NCBI RefSeq assembly: GCF_903815225.1
Contig: NZ_LR813084.1
Location: forward strand, 5,108,001-5,172,000
Reading direction: 5' to 3'
From: Delftia tsuruhatensis
GTDB taxonomy: Bacteria; Pseudomonadota; Gammaproteobacteria; Burkholderiales; Burkholderiaceae_C
DNA length: 64,000 nt
A program made the position numbers and the translations under genes. Shown here piece by piece: positions 33,664-42,309 of this stretch. The notes beneath the pieces were generated by a model. It was not told the DNA's origin. It saw nothing but the letters and a program-made list of their open reading frames with translations, and did no database searches. Each line of letters starts with the position of its first letter. Position 1 is the stretch's first letter.

Positions 33664-35733
33664 ATGCACGCATTGTTTGAAGAAGCCGGCAAGTTCCTGG
33701 CCGGCCGCATCCTCTCCGAAGCAGACACCTCCGCACAGGTGGAGCTGGATTCGGGCAAACGGGTCAAGGTCAAGTCCGCCAACATCCTGCTCAAGTTCGA
33801 CAAGCCGGCTCCGGCAGAACTGATCGCCCAGGCGCAGGCGCAGGCCGCCGAGATCGACCTGGACCTGGCCTGGGAATTCGCCCCCGAGGAGGAGTTCGGC
33901 TTCGCCGACCTTGCGCGCGACTATTTCTCGGACAAGGCCACGCTGGCCGAGCAGGCCGGCGCGCTGTTCCGCCTCTACGAGGCACCGCACTACTTCCGCC
34001 GTGCCGGCAAGGGCCGCTTCAAGAAGGCGCCCGCCGAGATCCTCCAGCAGGCGCTGGCCGGCATCGAAAAGAAAAAGCAGATCCAGGCCCAGATCACGGC
34101 CTGGGCCGACCAGCTGGGCGCCGGCGAATGCCCGGCCCCCATTCGCGAGCAGCTGTACAGGATCCTGTTCCGCCCGGACAAGAACGCGCCCGAATACAAG
34201 GCCGTGGTCGAAGCCAGCCGCGCCACGCGCCTGGCGCCCCTGGACCTGCTGCACAAGGCCGGCGCCATCGAATCGGCCTACGAGTTCCACTGGAAGCGCT
34301 TCCTGTTCGACCACTTCCCCAAGGGCACCCAGTTCCCCGCGCTGCAGGCCCCCCAGCCGCCGGCCGACCTGCCGCTGGCCGAGGTCCAGGCGTTCTCCAT
34401 CGACGACTCGGCCACCACGGAGATCGACGATGCCCTGTCCGTGCGCGGGCTGGGCACGGGCACGGTCACCGTGGGCATCCACATAGCGGCGCCCGGCCTT
34501 GCGATCGTCCCAGGCACGCCGCTGGACCAGTTGGGCCGCTCGCGCCTGTCCACGGTCTACATGCCCGGCTACAAGATCACCATGCTGCCCGACGAGGTGG
34601 TGCAGATCTACACGCTGGACGAAGGCCGCGCCAACCCCGCCGTGTCCCTGTACGTGACCATCGACGAAGCCACGCTGGAGACCACGGCCAGCGAGACACG
34701 GCTGGAGCGCGTGCCGGTGCAGGTCAACTTCCGCCATGACAAGCTGGACCACATCGTCACCGAGCAATGGCTGGCCGACCCGGCCCTGCAAGTCGAGGAC
34801 ACGCCCGAAGTCCTCCAGGGCAAGCGTGCCGAGCTGACCTTCCTGCAGCGCTGGGCGAAACACCTGAAGGCGCGGCGCGAGGAAGTGCGCGGCAAGCCAG
34901 AGAACTTCAACCGGCCCGACTACAACTTCCGCCTCGTGGGCAACGGCGGTGCCGAGCCCCGGGGCAACGAGCAGGTGGAGATCACCGTGCGCAAGCGCGG
35001 CGCTCCGCTGGACCTGATCGTGGCCGAGGCCGCCATCGTCGCCAACAGCACCTGGGGTAGCTGGCTGGCCGAGCTGGGCGTGCCCGGCATCTACCGCAGC
35101 CAGGCCAGCCTGGCGCCCGGCATCAAGGTGCGCATGTCCACCAAGGCCCTGCCCCACGCCGGCATCGGCGTCAAGAGCTATGCCTGGGCCACCTCGCCGC
35201 TGCGCCGCTACGTGGACCTGGTCAACCAGTGGCAGATCATCGCCTGCGCGCGCCATGGCAAGACCGCCGCGCTGGCCGCGCCGTTCAAGCCCAAGGACGC
35301 CGAGCTGTTCGGCATCATCAGCAGCTTCGACGGGGCCTACAGCGCCTACAACGGCTACCAGGCCGGCATGGAACGCTTCTGGACCCTCAAGTACCTGCAG
35401 CAGCACGCCATCACCGAACTGACGGCCACCGTCATCAAGGAAGGCATGGGCGGCGGCCTGCTGGTGCGCGCCGACGACCTGCCCCTGGTCTTCCCGGTGC
35501 TGGGCGTCACCGGCCTGCCGCGCGGTGCCCATGTACGCGTGCGCCTGGGCGAGATCGACGAGATCGCGCTCGATGTCTCGGGCACGCTGATCGAACGCCT
35601 GGATGGCGACGCGGTCGCGGCCGGTGGCGAGGATGCGGCCGAAGACGACGAGGAAGCCGTGGCCGGCCCCATCGCCATCGCCGTGGACATGAACGAGGCC
35701 GATGGCACGGCGGCGGACCCCGCCCAGTCCTGA
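33664..35733 (+). CDS. RNB-domain 3'-5' exoribonuclease (RNase II family)
   Basis: A 689-aa RNase II/R-type enzyme. After an N-terminal region (residues 1-235, with a small beta-barrel-like start and helical part) the RNB domain opens with AFSIDDSATTEIDDALSVR, where the metal-binding acids are kept but one Asp of the E. coli set is Glu, as in many RNase II-like proteins. YMPGYKITMLPDEVVQ and YAWATSPLRRYVDLVNQ are further family blocks. An acidic tail (EDAAEDDEEAV) follows a C-terminal S1-like barrel. MHALFEEAGKFL is taken as the start; an in-frame upstream ATG would add nine residues. It is shorter than RNase R. Confidence 0.85.
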   Translation: MHALFEEAGKFLAGRILSEADTSAQVELDSGKRVKVKSANILLKFDKPAPAELIAQAQAQAAEIDLDLAWEFAPEEEFGFADLARDYFSDKATLAEQAGALFRLYEAPHYFRRAGKGRFKKAPAEILQQALAGIEKKKQIQAQITAWADQLGAGECPAPIREQLYRILFRPDKNAPEYKAVVEASRATRLAPLDLLHKAGAIESAYEFHWKRFLFDHFPKGTQFPALQAPQPPADLPLAEVQAFSIDDSATTEIDDALSVRGLGTGTVTVGIHIAAPGLAIVPGTPLDQLGRSRLSTVYMPGYKITMLPDEVVQIYTLDEGRANPAVSLYVTIDEATLETTASETRLERVPVQVNFRHDKLDHIVTEQWLADPALQVEDTPEVLQGKRAELTFLQRWAKHLKARREEVRGKPENFNRPDYNFRLVGNGGAEPRGNEQVEITVRKRGAPLDLIVAEAAIVANSTWGSWLAELGVPGIYRSQASLAPGIKVRMSTKALPHAGIGVKSYAWATSPLRRYVDLVNQWQIIACARHGKTAALAAPFKPKDAELFGIISSFDGAYSAYNGYQAGMERFWTLKYLQQHAITELTATVIKEGMGGGLLVRADDLPLVFPVLGVTGLPRGAHVRVRLGEIDEIALDVSGTLIERLDGDAVAAGGEDAAEDDEEAVAGPIAIAVDMNEADGTAADPAQS

Positions 35734-35774
35734 GCCCTCGCACACCCCTGCAACAGTCCCTGACCCGACCTGAC

Positions 35775-36638
35775 GTGAAACTGCCTACCGCCCTCCGTTC
35801 CCTGAGCACGCTGCAGTTGGCGCTGGGCGTTTCCATCGCCATCCACGCGGGGCTGCTTTCGTTCCGCTTCGTCGACCCCGAACGCTTCGACCGTGTGTTC
35901 CAGGACACGCCGCTGGAAGTCATCCTGGTCAACGCCCGGGCCAACGAGCAGCCTGACAAGGCGCAGGCCATCGCCCAGACCTCGCTGGCCGGTGGCGGCG
36001 AGGCCGACAAGGGGCGGGCCTCCAGCCCCATGCCCTACTCGGCCCTCACGGCCGTGGGCGAAGACTTCGAGGAACGCCAGCGCCAGATCGACTCCATGCA
36101 GGAGCAGCAGACCGTCATGCTGACCCAGTTGCGCAAGCAGATCGCGGCCCTGCCGCCGCTGGACCCGCGCGAGGCGGCCAGGCAGACCAGGGAACAGCAG
36201 GCCCAGCAGGAAAAGCGCCGCCAGCTGGTGAAGCTGCTGGCCGAGATAGAAAAACGCATCAACGAGGAAAACGCGCGTCCCAAGAAGCGCTACATCAGTC
36301 CCGCCACGCGCGAGGCCGTCTACGCCATCTACTACGATGGCCTGCGCCGCAAGGTCGAGGACAAGGGCACGGAAAACTTCCCCGAGCAGGCCGGCAAGAA
36401 ACTCTATGGCGAGCTGGTCATGATCCTGACCGTCAACCACGACGGCCGCGTGCTGGCCACCGAGATCGTGCAAGGTTCTGGCAACCGCATGCTGGACACG
36501 CGCGCGGAAGCCATCGCGCGCGCAGCCGGCCCCTTCGGCCACTTCAGCCCGGCCATGCGCGCCAAGGCCGACCAGATCGCCGTGGTCTCACGCTTCAAGT
36601 TCACGCGTGAGCAGACGCTGCAAACCACAGTGCAATAG
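35775..36638 (+). CDS. TonB-like energy transducer / TolA-type protein
   Basis: A 287-aa protein with an N-terminal membrane anchor (LQLALGVSIAIHAGLLSF), a Gln/Glu/Arg-rich coiled segment in the middle (EERQRQIDSMQEQQ, then ARQTREQQAQQEKRRQ) and a C-terminal TonB-type domain (YDGLRRKVEDKGTENFPEQ...GELVMILTVNHDGRVLATEIVQGSG). The start is GTG, 41 bp after the RNB gene. No exbB/exbD or tol genes lie nearby, so the motor partner is unknown. It may be co-transcribed with the RNB gene, aroE, mtgA and ruvC. Confidence 0.78.
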   Translation: MKLPTALRSLSTLQLALGVSIAIHAGLLSFRFVDPERFDRVFQDTPLEVILVNARANEQPDKAQAIAQTSLAGGGEADKGRASSPMPYSALTAVGEDFEERQRQIDSMQEQQTVMLTQLRKQIAALPPLDPREAARQTREQQAQQEKRRQLVKLLAEIEKRINEENARPKKRYISPATREAVYAIYYDGLRRKVEDKGTENFPEQAGKKLYGELVMILTVNHDGRVLATEIVQGSGNRMLDTRAEAIARAAGPFGHFSPAMRAKADQIAVVSRFKFTREQTLQTTVQ

Positions 36639-36672
36639 CTCCCCAGCCCTCTTCGCACCCTTGCTTTTCGAC

Positions 36673-37533
36673 ATGACTTCCGCTGCCGCCACCTCCTCCG
36701 ACCGCTACTGCGTCATGGGCAATCCCGTCGCGCACAGCCGCTCGCCCTGGATCCATGCCCGCTTCGCCGAACTGTGCGGGCAGGTCCTGCGCTACGAGCG
36801 CCGGCATGTGGAATTGCAAGACTTCACCGAGGCTGTGCACGGCTTCATCGCCGAAGGCGGGCGCGGCTGCAACGTCACCGTGCCCTTCAAGCTGGAAGCC
36901 GCCCAGCTGGCCACCACGTCCAGCGAACGCGTGCAACTGGCAGGCGCCGCCAACACCCTGGTGCTGACGGCGGATGGCATCCATGCCGACAACACCGATG
37001 GACTGGGCCTGGTGGCCGACATCGTGCGCAACGCAGGCGTTGGGCTGGCCGGCCGCGATCTGCTGCTGCTGGGTGCCGGAGGCGCGGCGGCGGGCGCGCT
37101 GGGTGCACTGATCGCCGAGCGCCCGCGCCGCATCGCGGTCGTCAACCGGACCCTCGAACGCGCCCAGACCCTGGTCCAGCGCCATGCCGCCTTCGCCGCG
37201 CAATACGGCGTGGAGCTGGCCGCACTGGAGCAGCAGGCCGTGGAGGAGGACTTCGACGTGGTCATCAATGCCACGGCCAGCAGCCTCGCGGGTGCCGAGG
37301 TGCCCGTGCCAGCCAGCGTGCTGCGCCCCGGCAGCCTGGCCTACGACATGATGTACGGCCCCGCTGCCCAGGACTTCATGCAATGGGCCGGACGGCATGG
37401 TGCCCAGGCCCGCGACGGACTGGGCATGCTGGTGGAGCAGGCCGCCGAGTCGTTCGCGCTATGGCGCGGCGTGCGCCCCCCCTCGGCCCAGGTGCTGGCC
37501 GAACTGCGCGCCCACATCGCCCAGGGCGGCTGA
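36673..37533 (+). CDS. aroE: Shikimate dehydrogenase (NADP+)
   Basis: A 286-aa enzyme of the shikimate pathway converting 3-dehydroshikimate to shikimate. Substrate-binding motifs: CVMGNPVAHSRSPWIHARF and GCNVTVPFK with the catalytic Lys, NTDGLGLV. Cofactor part: LLLGAGGAAAGALGAL, VVNRTLERAQTL (Arg for NADPH), and INATASSLAG. Spacing to mtgA is only 7 bp, so they form an operon. Confidence 0.95.
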   Translation: MTSAAATSSDRYCVMGNPVAHSRSPWIHARFAELCGQVLRYERRHVELQDFTEAVHGFIAEGGRGCNVTVPFKLEAAQLATTSSERVQLAGAANTLVLTADGIHADNTDGLGLVADIVRNAGVGLAGRDLLLLGAGGAAAGALGALIAERPRRIAVVNRTLERAQTLVQRHAAFAAQYGVELAALEQQAVEEDFDVVINATASSLAGAEVPVPASVLRPGSLAYDMMYGPAAQDFMQWAGRHGAQARDGLGMLVEQAAESFALWRGVRPPSAQVLAELRAHIAQGG

Positions 37534-37540
37534 GGAATCC

Positions 37541-38257
37541 ATGAGATCCGTAGCGCGCGCGCTGGTGCTGGTGCTGTGCGCCGGCCTGCTGCTGCAGCTG
37601 TTCTTCGTGCTGCGCATCGCGCTGATGGTGGTCGTCGATCCGCAGTCCACGGCCTTTCAGCGCTCCGAGGCCTGGCAGTTGCTGCGCAGCTCCGAGGGCC
37701 TGCGCTGGAGCCAGCAGTGGCTGCCCTATGACCGCATCGCGCCCGCGCTCAAGCGCGCCGTCATCGCGTCCGAGGACGACAGCTTCATCGAGCACCACGG
37801 CGTGCAGTGGGAAGCCATCGAAAAGGCCTGGGAACGCAACCAGCGCGCCGAGGCCCGTGCGCAAAAGGCCGACAACGGCAAGGCGCCCAAGATCTATGGC
37901 GGCTCCACCATCACCCAGCAACTGGCCAAGAACCTGCTGCTGTCGGGCGAACGCAGCCTGCTGCGCAAAGGACAGGAGCTGGTGCTGACCCACCTGCTGG
38001 AGCTGATGCTGAGCAAGCAGCGCATCCTGGAGATCTATCTGAACAGCGTGGAATGGGGCCAGGGCGTGTTCGGCGCGGAAGCCGCGGCACACCACTACTT
38101 CCGCAAGAGCGCCTCCCAGTTGAGCAGCGCCGAGGCCGCACGCCTGGCCGTGATGCTGCCCCAGCCCAAGCGCTTCGAGAAGCTGCCCAACTCCAGCTAC
38201 CTGCTCCAGCGCACACGCGTGGTCATGCAAAGAATGCCCAGCGCCGTGGTCCCCTGA
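37541..38257 (+). CDS. mtgA: Monofunctional peptidoglycan transglycosylase MtgA
   Basis: A 238-aa GT51 enzyme that polymerises lipid II without a transpeptidase domain. An N-terminal membrane anchor (ALVLVLCAGLLLQLFFVLRIAL) is followed by the GT51 motifs IASEDDSFIEHHGVQWEAI (catalytic Glu), GGSTITQQLAKNLLLS, RKGQELVLTHLLE and EIYLNSVEWGQGVFGAEAAA. Only a short segment follows the catalytic domain. It sits between aroE and ruvC. Confidence 0.95.
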   Translation: MRSVARALVLVLCAGLLLQLFFVLRIALMVVVDPQSTAFQRSEAWQLLRSSEGLRWSQQWLPYDRIAPALKRAVIASEDDSFIEHHGVQWEAIEKAWERNQRAEARAQKADNGKAPKIYGGSTITQQLAKNLLLSGERSLLRKGQELVLTHLLELMLSKQRILEIYLNSVEWGQGVFGAEAAAHHYFRKSASQLSSAEAARLAVMLPQPKRFEKLPNSSYLLQRTRVVMQRMPSAVVP

Positions 38258-38274
38258 GCAGCTACAGTCACGCC

Positions 38275-38823
38275 ATGCGCATTCTTGGAATCGACCCCGG
38301 GCTGCAGACCACGGGATTCGGCGTGATCGACGTCGACGGCCACCGCCTGGCCTACGTGGCCAGCGGCACCATCCGCACCACGGGCATCGCGCTCGGCGAC
38401 CTGCCGGGGCGGCTCAAGCTGCTGTTCGACGGCATCTCGGAAGTCGCCGGCCGCTACCAGCCCGACAGCTCGGCCGTGGAAATCGTCTTCGTCAACGTCA
38501 ATCCCCAATCCACCCTGCTGCTGGGCCAGGCACGCGGCGCCGCGCTCACGGCCCTGGTCAACGCCGGCCTGCCCGTGGCCGAGTACACCGCACTGCAGAT
38601 GAAGAAGGCCATGACCGGCCACGGCCGCGCGGCCAAGAGCCAGATCCAGGAGATGGTCAAGCGCCTGCTGCAGTTGCCCGGCCTGCCCGGCACCGACGCC
38701 GCCGACGCCCTGGGCCTGGCCATCACCCACGCCCATGCCGGCGCGGCCATGACGAAGATGGCCGAGGTCACGCAGCTGCAGCGGCGCCAGCACGCGGTCT
38801 ACAAGGGCGGACGGGTCTACTGA
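38275..38823 (+). CDS. ruvC: Holliday junction resolvase RuvC
   Basis: A 182-aa resolvase. Catalytic acids can be seen in RILGIDPGLQTTGFG (first Asp), the Glu of AVEIVFVNVNPQS, and the last two in GTDAADALGLAITHAH. RuvC cuts Holliday junctions bound by RuvAB; ruvA and ruvB are not in the window. TACAGT at 38263-38268 lies 6 nt before the ATG, so a leaderless transcript in addition to read-through from mtgA is possible. The end overlaps by 7 bp the convergent hydrolase gene. Confidence 0.95.
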   Translation: MRILGIDPGLQTTGFGVIDVDGHRLAYVASGTIRTTGIALGDLPGRLKLLFDGISEVAGRYQPDSSAVEIVFVNVNPQSTLLLGQARGAALTALVNAGLPVAEYTALQMKKAMTGHGRAAKSQIQEMVKRLLQLPGLPGTDAADALGLAITHAHAGAAMTKMAEVTQLQRRQHAVYKGGRVY

Positions 38824-39668
38824 ACCTCTCCGGCCCGGTCACGGATCCATTGCGCGATCCGGGGAAACACATCGGACTGCGCATTGCCCGCCATCAGCAA
38901 CCGGCTGTGGCTGTAGTCCTCCCTGAAGCCGCCGGCCTTGCCGCACAGCAGGAATTGCACATCCGGACCGCCAAAGGCCCTGGCCAGGGCCTCGCATCCC
39001 TGCCAGGGAGCGATCAACCGGTCACCGGAGCCTGCCAGCGCCAAGACGGGAAGGCTGACGCGCGAGAGCGCCTGCATGTAATCCATTCCATCGCGTCCCA
39101 CAAACCGACGCTCCAGGTTCCATTGGCACCACTGGCGCATCAGCCGCCCACTCTCCGCCTCGGGTCCCACCCTGCGGCTGGGGGCTATCCAGTGGCGGTG
39201 GCCTATCCACGCCCGATAGCCCCGGATCTTCGCCCAGGCCAGCAGGGTTGCGGCAGCATGGGTGGTCTGGGCGGCCAGAAGTGCCACGCCAGAGAGGCGA
39301 TCAAGGGCCAGTTCCGGATTGCGCGCGGCCCAGATGGCTGCGGCAATGCCACCTCCGCTGTGGCCGATCAGGGCCAGCGGCCGGCCCTGCTCCTCATGGC
39401 AGATTGCATCGATGGCGCTGCCGATGTCGTGCATGGCCACGGTTTCCAGATCGTAGTCATGGCCACAGTCCGCATTGCGCCCATGGCCACGCCAGTCGAA
39501 CAGCCATGATCCCACGGCCTGGGAATTCAGATATGCGCCGAGCCGTGCGCAGGACGCAGAGCCGGAAAAAGTGCCATGCGTGATGGCCGCGATCGGCCCC
39601 TTGGAAGGACCGGTGCGCGTCAGCGTGATGCTGTGGCCGTCGCCAGCCCGGATCCGGATTTGCTTCAT
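38817..39668 (-). CDS. Alpha/beta-fold hydrolase
   Basis: A 283-aa serine hydrolase. The fold markers are AITHGTFSGSASCARLG (oxyanion region), the acid-rich FDWRGHGRN turn, nucleophile Ser in LIGHSGGGIAAA, Asp in LALAGSGDRLIAPW and a C-terminal His in EDYSHSRLLMAG. The substrate is unknown; the layout fits lysophospholipase or epoxide-hydrolase-like enzymes. The gene is convergent with ruvC, overlapping its last bases, and no terminator separates them. Confidence 0.75.
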   Translation of the reverse strand: MKQIRIRAGDGHSITLTRTGPSKGPIAAITHGTFSGSASCARLGAYLNSQAVGSWLFDWRGHGRNADCGHDYDLETVAMHDIGSAIDAICHEEQGRPLALIGHSGGGIAAAIWAARNPELALDRLSGVALLAAQTTHAAATLLAWAKIRGYRAWIGHRHWIAPSRRVGPEAESGRLMRQWCQWNLERRFVGRDGMDYMQALSRVSLPVLALAGSGDRLIAPWQGCEALARAFGGPDVQFLLCGKAGGFREDYSHSRLLMAGNAQSDVFPRIAQWIRDRAGEVQ

Positions 39669-39745
39669 GTCAGCCGGTCAGCCTCCCCACAGCGATGGAT
39701 AACGACGGGCAACGACCGATGGGCCCGCGTGCCGTGGCCGCCCCC

Positions 39746-39922
39746 TCAGGCGATGCGCCCGAAGAACAGCACGGCGAAGAAGGTCACGCCGGCAATCACG
39801 GTCCACTTGAGGATGATGAAGCCCCAGCGCTTGTAGTGCGGGCGGCCCGTGCCCAGGTAGAAGGCGAAGGACACGGCCGAAGCCAGCAGCAGCAGGGTGG
39901 CCAGCCAGCGGAAGATCAGCAT
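39746..39922 (-). CDS. Small conserved membrane protein downstream of lpxC, 58 aa
   Basis: A short gene 13 bp after lpxC. It starts MLIFRWLATLLLLLASAVSF and ends TFFAVLFFGRIA. Two membrane segments (about residues 5-22 and 37-54) flank a polar loop with YLGTGRPHYKRWG. Tight spacing, codon bias like its neighbours and clean hydrophobic pattern support a real gene at the end of the dcw operon. Function unknown. No T-rich terminator is seen after its stop; the 77-bp gap to the hydrolase gene is featureless. Confidence 0.75.
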   Translation of the reverse strand: MLIFRWLATLLLLASAVSFAFYLGTGRPHYKRWGFIILKWTVIAGVTFFAVLFFGRIA

Positions 39923-39935
39923 GGCGGCGCCGGCC

Positions 39936-40859
39936 TCACCAGGCCCGGGCAGGCTGGGCGAAGCCCTTGGGTGCCTGGCGCTCGCTCTCGAAGCTGACCA
40001 GCTCCCATGCGTCGGGCTGGGCCAGCAGTGCGCGCAGCAGCTGGTTGTTCATGCCGTGGCCCGAGCGGAAGGCGCTGTAGGCGGCCAGCAGCGGCTTGCC
40101 GATCAGGTAGAGGTCGCCGATGGCGTCCAGGATCTTGTGCTTGGCGAACTCGTCGTCATAGCGCAGTCCGTCGCTGTTGAGCACCTTGTAATCGTCCATG
40201 ACGATGGCGTTGTCCATGCCGCCGCCCAGCGCCAGGCCGTGACTGCGCAGCATCTCCACGTCCTTGGTGAAACCGAAGGTGCGCGCGCGCGCGATGTCGC
40301 GCGTGTAGTTGTCCTCGCCCATGTCGAACTCCACGCACTGGCCCGTGGAGTCCACGGCAGGATGGGCGAAGTCGATCTCGAAGCGCAGCTTGAAGCCGTG
40401 GTAGGGATCGAAGCGCGCCCACTTGAGGTTCTGGCCCTCGCCTTCGCGCACCTCGACGGGGCGGATCACGCGGATGAAGCGCTTGGGGGTCTTTTGCAGC
40501 TCGATGCCCGCGCTTTGCAGCAGGAACACGAAGGAAGCGGAAGAACCATCGAGGATGGGCACTTCCTCGGCGGTGATGTCGATGTAGAGGTTGTCCAGTC
40601 CCAGGCCGGCGATGGCCGACATCAGGTGCTCCACGGTATGCACCTTGGCGCCGCCCGTGCCGATGGTGGAGGCCATGCGCGTGTCAGTGACGGCTTCGGC
40701 CGAGATCGGGATGTCCACGGGCTCCGGCAGATCCACGCGACGGAACACGATGCCGGTGTCGGGCTGCGCCGGGCGCAACGTCAGTTCGACGCGCTGGCCG
40801 CTGTGCAGACCCACGCCCACGGCACGGGTGATCGTCTTGATGGTGCGTTGTTGGAGCAT
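39936..40859 (-). CDS. lpxC: UDP-3-O-acyl-N-acetylglucosamine deacetylase LpxC
   Basis: A 307-aa zinc amidase, the committed step of lipid A synthesis. Zinc ligands: His in KVHTVEHLMSAIAGLG, and His/Asp in AKHKILDAIGDLYLIGKPL. The N-terminus QQRTIKTITRAVGVGLHSG is the family start. It closes the dcw cluster after ftsZ as in many proteobacteria, linking division and outer-membrane synthesis. In E. coli the protein is degraded by FtsH through its C-terminal tail; the tail here ends PKGFAQPARAW. Confidence 0.97.
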   Translation of the reverse strand: MLQQRTIKTITRAVGVGLHSGQRVELTLRPAQPDTGIVFRRVDLPEPVDIPISAEAVTDTRMASTIGTGGAKVHTVEHLMSAIAGLGLDNLYIDITAEEVPILDGSSASFVFLLQSAGIELQKTPKRFIRVIRPVEVREGEGQNLKWARFDPYHGFKLRFEIDFAHPAVDSTGQCVEFDMGEDNYTRDIARARTFGFTKDVEMLRSHGLALGGGMDNAIVMDDYKVLNSDGLRYDDEFAKHKILDAIGDLYLIGKPLLAAYSAFRSGHGMNNQLLRALLAQPDAWELVSFESERQAPKGFAQPARAW

Positions 40860-40880
40860 CCGGCTATTTTAAAGTGCGCC

Positions 40881-40911
40881 AGCCGTGCAGGGGCATGGCC
40901 CCGGCACGGCT
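40881..40911 (-). terminator. Hairpin after ftsZ
   Basis: A long stem with arms 40881-40894 and 40898-40911 (agccgtgc...ggggc around an ATG loop, one mismatch). On the minus strand only a few T residues follow, so it may be a partial terminator or processing site that lowers lpxC expression relative to ftsZ. Confidence 0.45.
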
Positions 40912-40951
40912 TTCGCTATCACGGCAATGCAGCAGCCGTATCGGCCGCTGC

Positions 40952-42190
40952 TCAGTCAGCCTGCTTGCGCAGGAAGGCCGGGATTTCCAGGTCGTCCATG
41001 CCGCCGGAAGCCAGGGCATCGACGCGGGCCGCGGCCTGCGTGCGGTTGGTGCGCCAGACGCTGGGCACCGACATGTTGTTGCCGTAGTCGGCACCGCCGG
41101 CCGCACCGCCGACCATGCCTGCCGCCGCCGTGGCGGCGCCCATGGATGCAGAGGGCAGCTGGTAGCTCATGTTGTCGGTGCCGGTGCGCAGGCCGCCCTG
41201 CACCACCTGCATGTTCTGGCGGCGCGCGTTGGGACGCGACAGGCCGGTGGCCACCACGGTGACGCGGATCTCGTCGCCCAGGGTGTCGTCGTAGGCCGCG
41301 CCGTAGATCACATGCGCATCGGGCGAGGCATAGGCATTGATGGTGCTCATGGCCAGGCGCGACTCGGACAGCTTGAGGCTGCCCTTGGCCGCCGTGACCA
41401 GCACCAGCACGCCCTTGGCACCCGACAGGTCGATACCTTCCAGCAGCGGGCAGGCCACGGCCTGCTCGGCGGCGATGCGCGCGCGGTCGGGGCCTGCGGC
41501 CTTGGCCGTGCCCATCATGGCCTTGCCGGGTTCGCCCATGACGGTGCGCACGTCCTCGAAGTCGACGTTCACGTGACCGTACTCGTTGATGATCTCGGCA
41601 ATGCCGCCCACGGCGTTCTTCAGGACGTCGTTGGCGTGGGCAAAGGCCTCGTCCTGCGAGATGTCGTCACCCAGCACGTCCAGCAGCTTCTCGTTGAGCA
41701 CCACGATCAGCGAGTCCACGTTGGCCTCGAGCTCGTTCAGGCCGCTGTCGGCGTTGGCCATGCGGCGCCCGCCCTCCCACTCGAAGGGCTTGGTGACCAC
41801 GCCCACGGTGAGAATGCCCATCTCCTTGGCCACGCGCGCGATCACGGGTGCCGCGCCCGTGCCCGTGCCACCGCCCATGCCGGCCGTGATGAACAGCATG
41901 TGCGCGCCCTGGATGGCGGTGCGGATGTCGTCCTCGGCGGCCTCGGCGGCCTCGCGGCCCTTGTCGGGCTTGCTGCCCGCGCCCAGGCCGCTGCCGCCCA
42001 ACTGGATGGTGCGGTGTGCGCTGCTGCGCAGAAGGGCCTGCGCGTCGGTGTTGGCGCAGACGAATTCCACGCCCTGCACGTTGCGCGCGATCATGTGCTC
42101 CACGGCGTTGCCGCCGCCGCCGCCAACGCCGATCACCTTGATCTGCGTACCCTGGTTGAATTCTTCAACTTCAATCATGTCGATGGGCAT
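40952..42190 (-). CDS. ftsZ: Cell division protein FtsZ
   Basis: A 412-aa tubulin-like GTPase forming the Z-ring. The GTP loop GMGGGTGTGAAPVIA, KVIGVGGGGGNAVEHM and the NxDxxD-type synergy segment (KGVLVLVTAAKGSLKLSESRLA region) are present. A variable linker leads to the C-terminal peptide DDLEIPAFLRKQAD, which binds FtsA and ZipA. The gap to ftsA is 119 bp and may hold an additional ftsZ promoter, as in other species. Confidence 0.98.
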   Translation of the reverse strand: MPIDMIEVEEFNQGTQIKVIGVGGGGGNAVEHMIARNVQGVEFVCANTDAQALLRSSAHRTIQLGGSGLGAGSKPDKGREAAEAAEDDIRTAIQGAHMLFITAGMGGGTGTGAAPVIARVAKEMGILTVGVVTKPFEWEGGRRMANADSGLNELEANVDSLIVVLNEKLLDVLGDDISQDEAFAHANDVLKNAVGGIAEIINEYGHVNVDFEDVRTVMGEPGKAMMGTAKAAGPDRARIAAEQAVACPLLEGIDLSGAKGVLVLVTAAKGSLKLSESRLAMSTINAYASPDAHVIYGAAYDDTLGDEIRVTVVATGLSRPNARRQNMQVVQGGLRTGTDNMSYQLPSASMGAATAAAGMVGGAAGGADYGNNMSVPSVWRTNRTQAAARVDALASGGMDDLEIPAFLRKQAD

Positions 42191-42309
42191 GTTGGTTCTC
42201 CTGTAGCTCTGTATAAGTGGTCACCACCGTTTGGGGAAGGTCAGTCTTTTCGTCCGGTATTCGGAAGCCGGTGGGCGGGCCGGTAATGCGCAGTCGATGA
42301 AAGCACATG

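Noticed and set aside
33502..35745. A 747-codon minus-strand frame opposite the RNB exoribonuclease
   Set aside because: Shadow frame; the plus strand holds intact RNB motifs.
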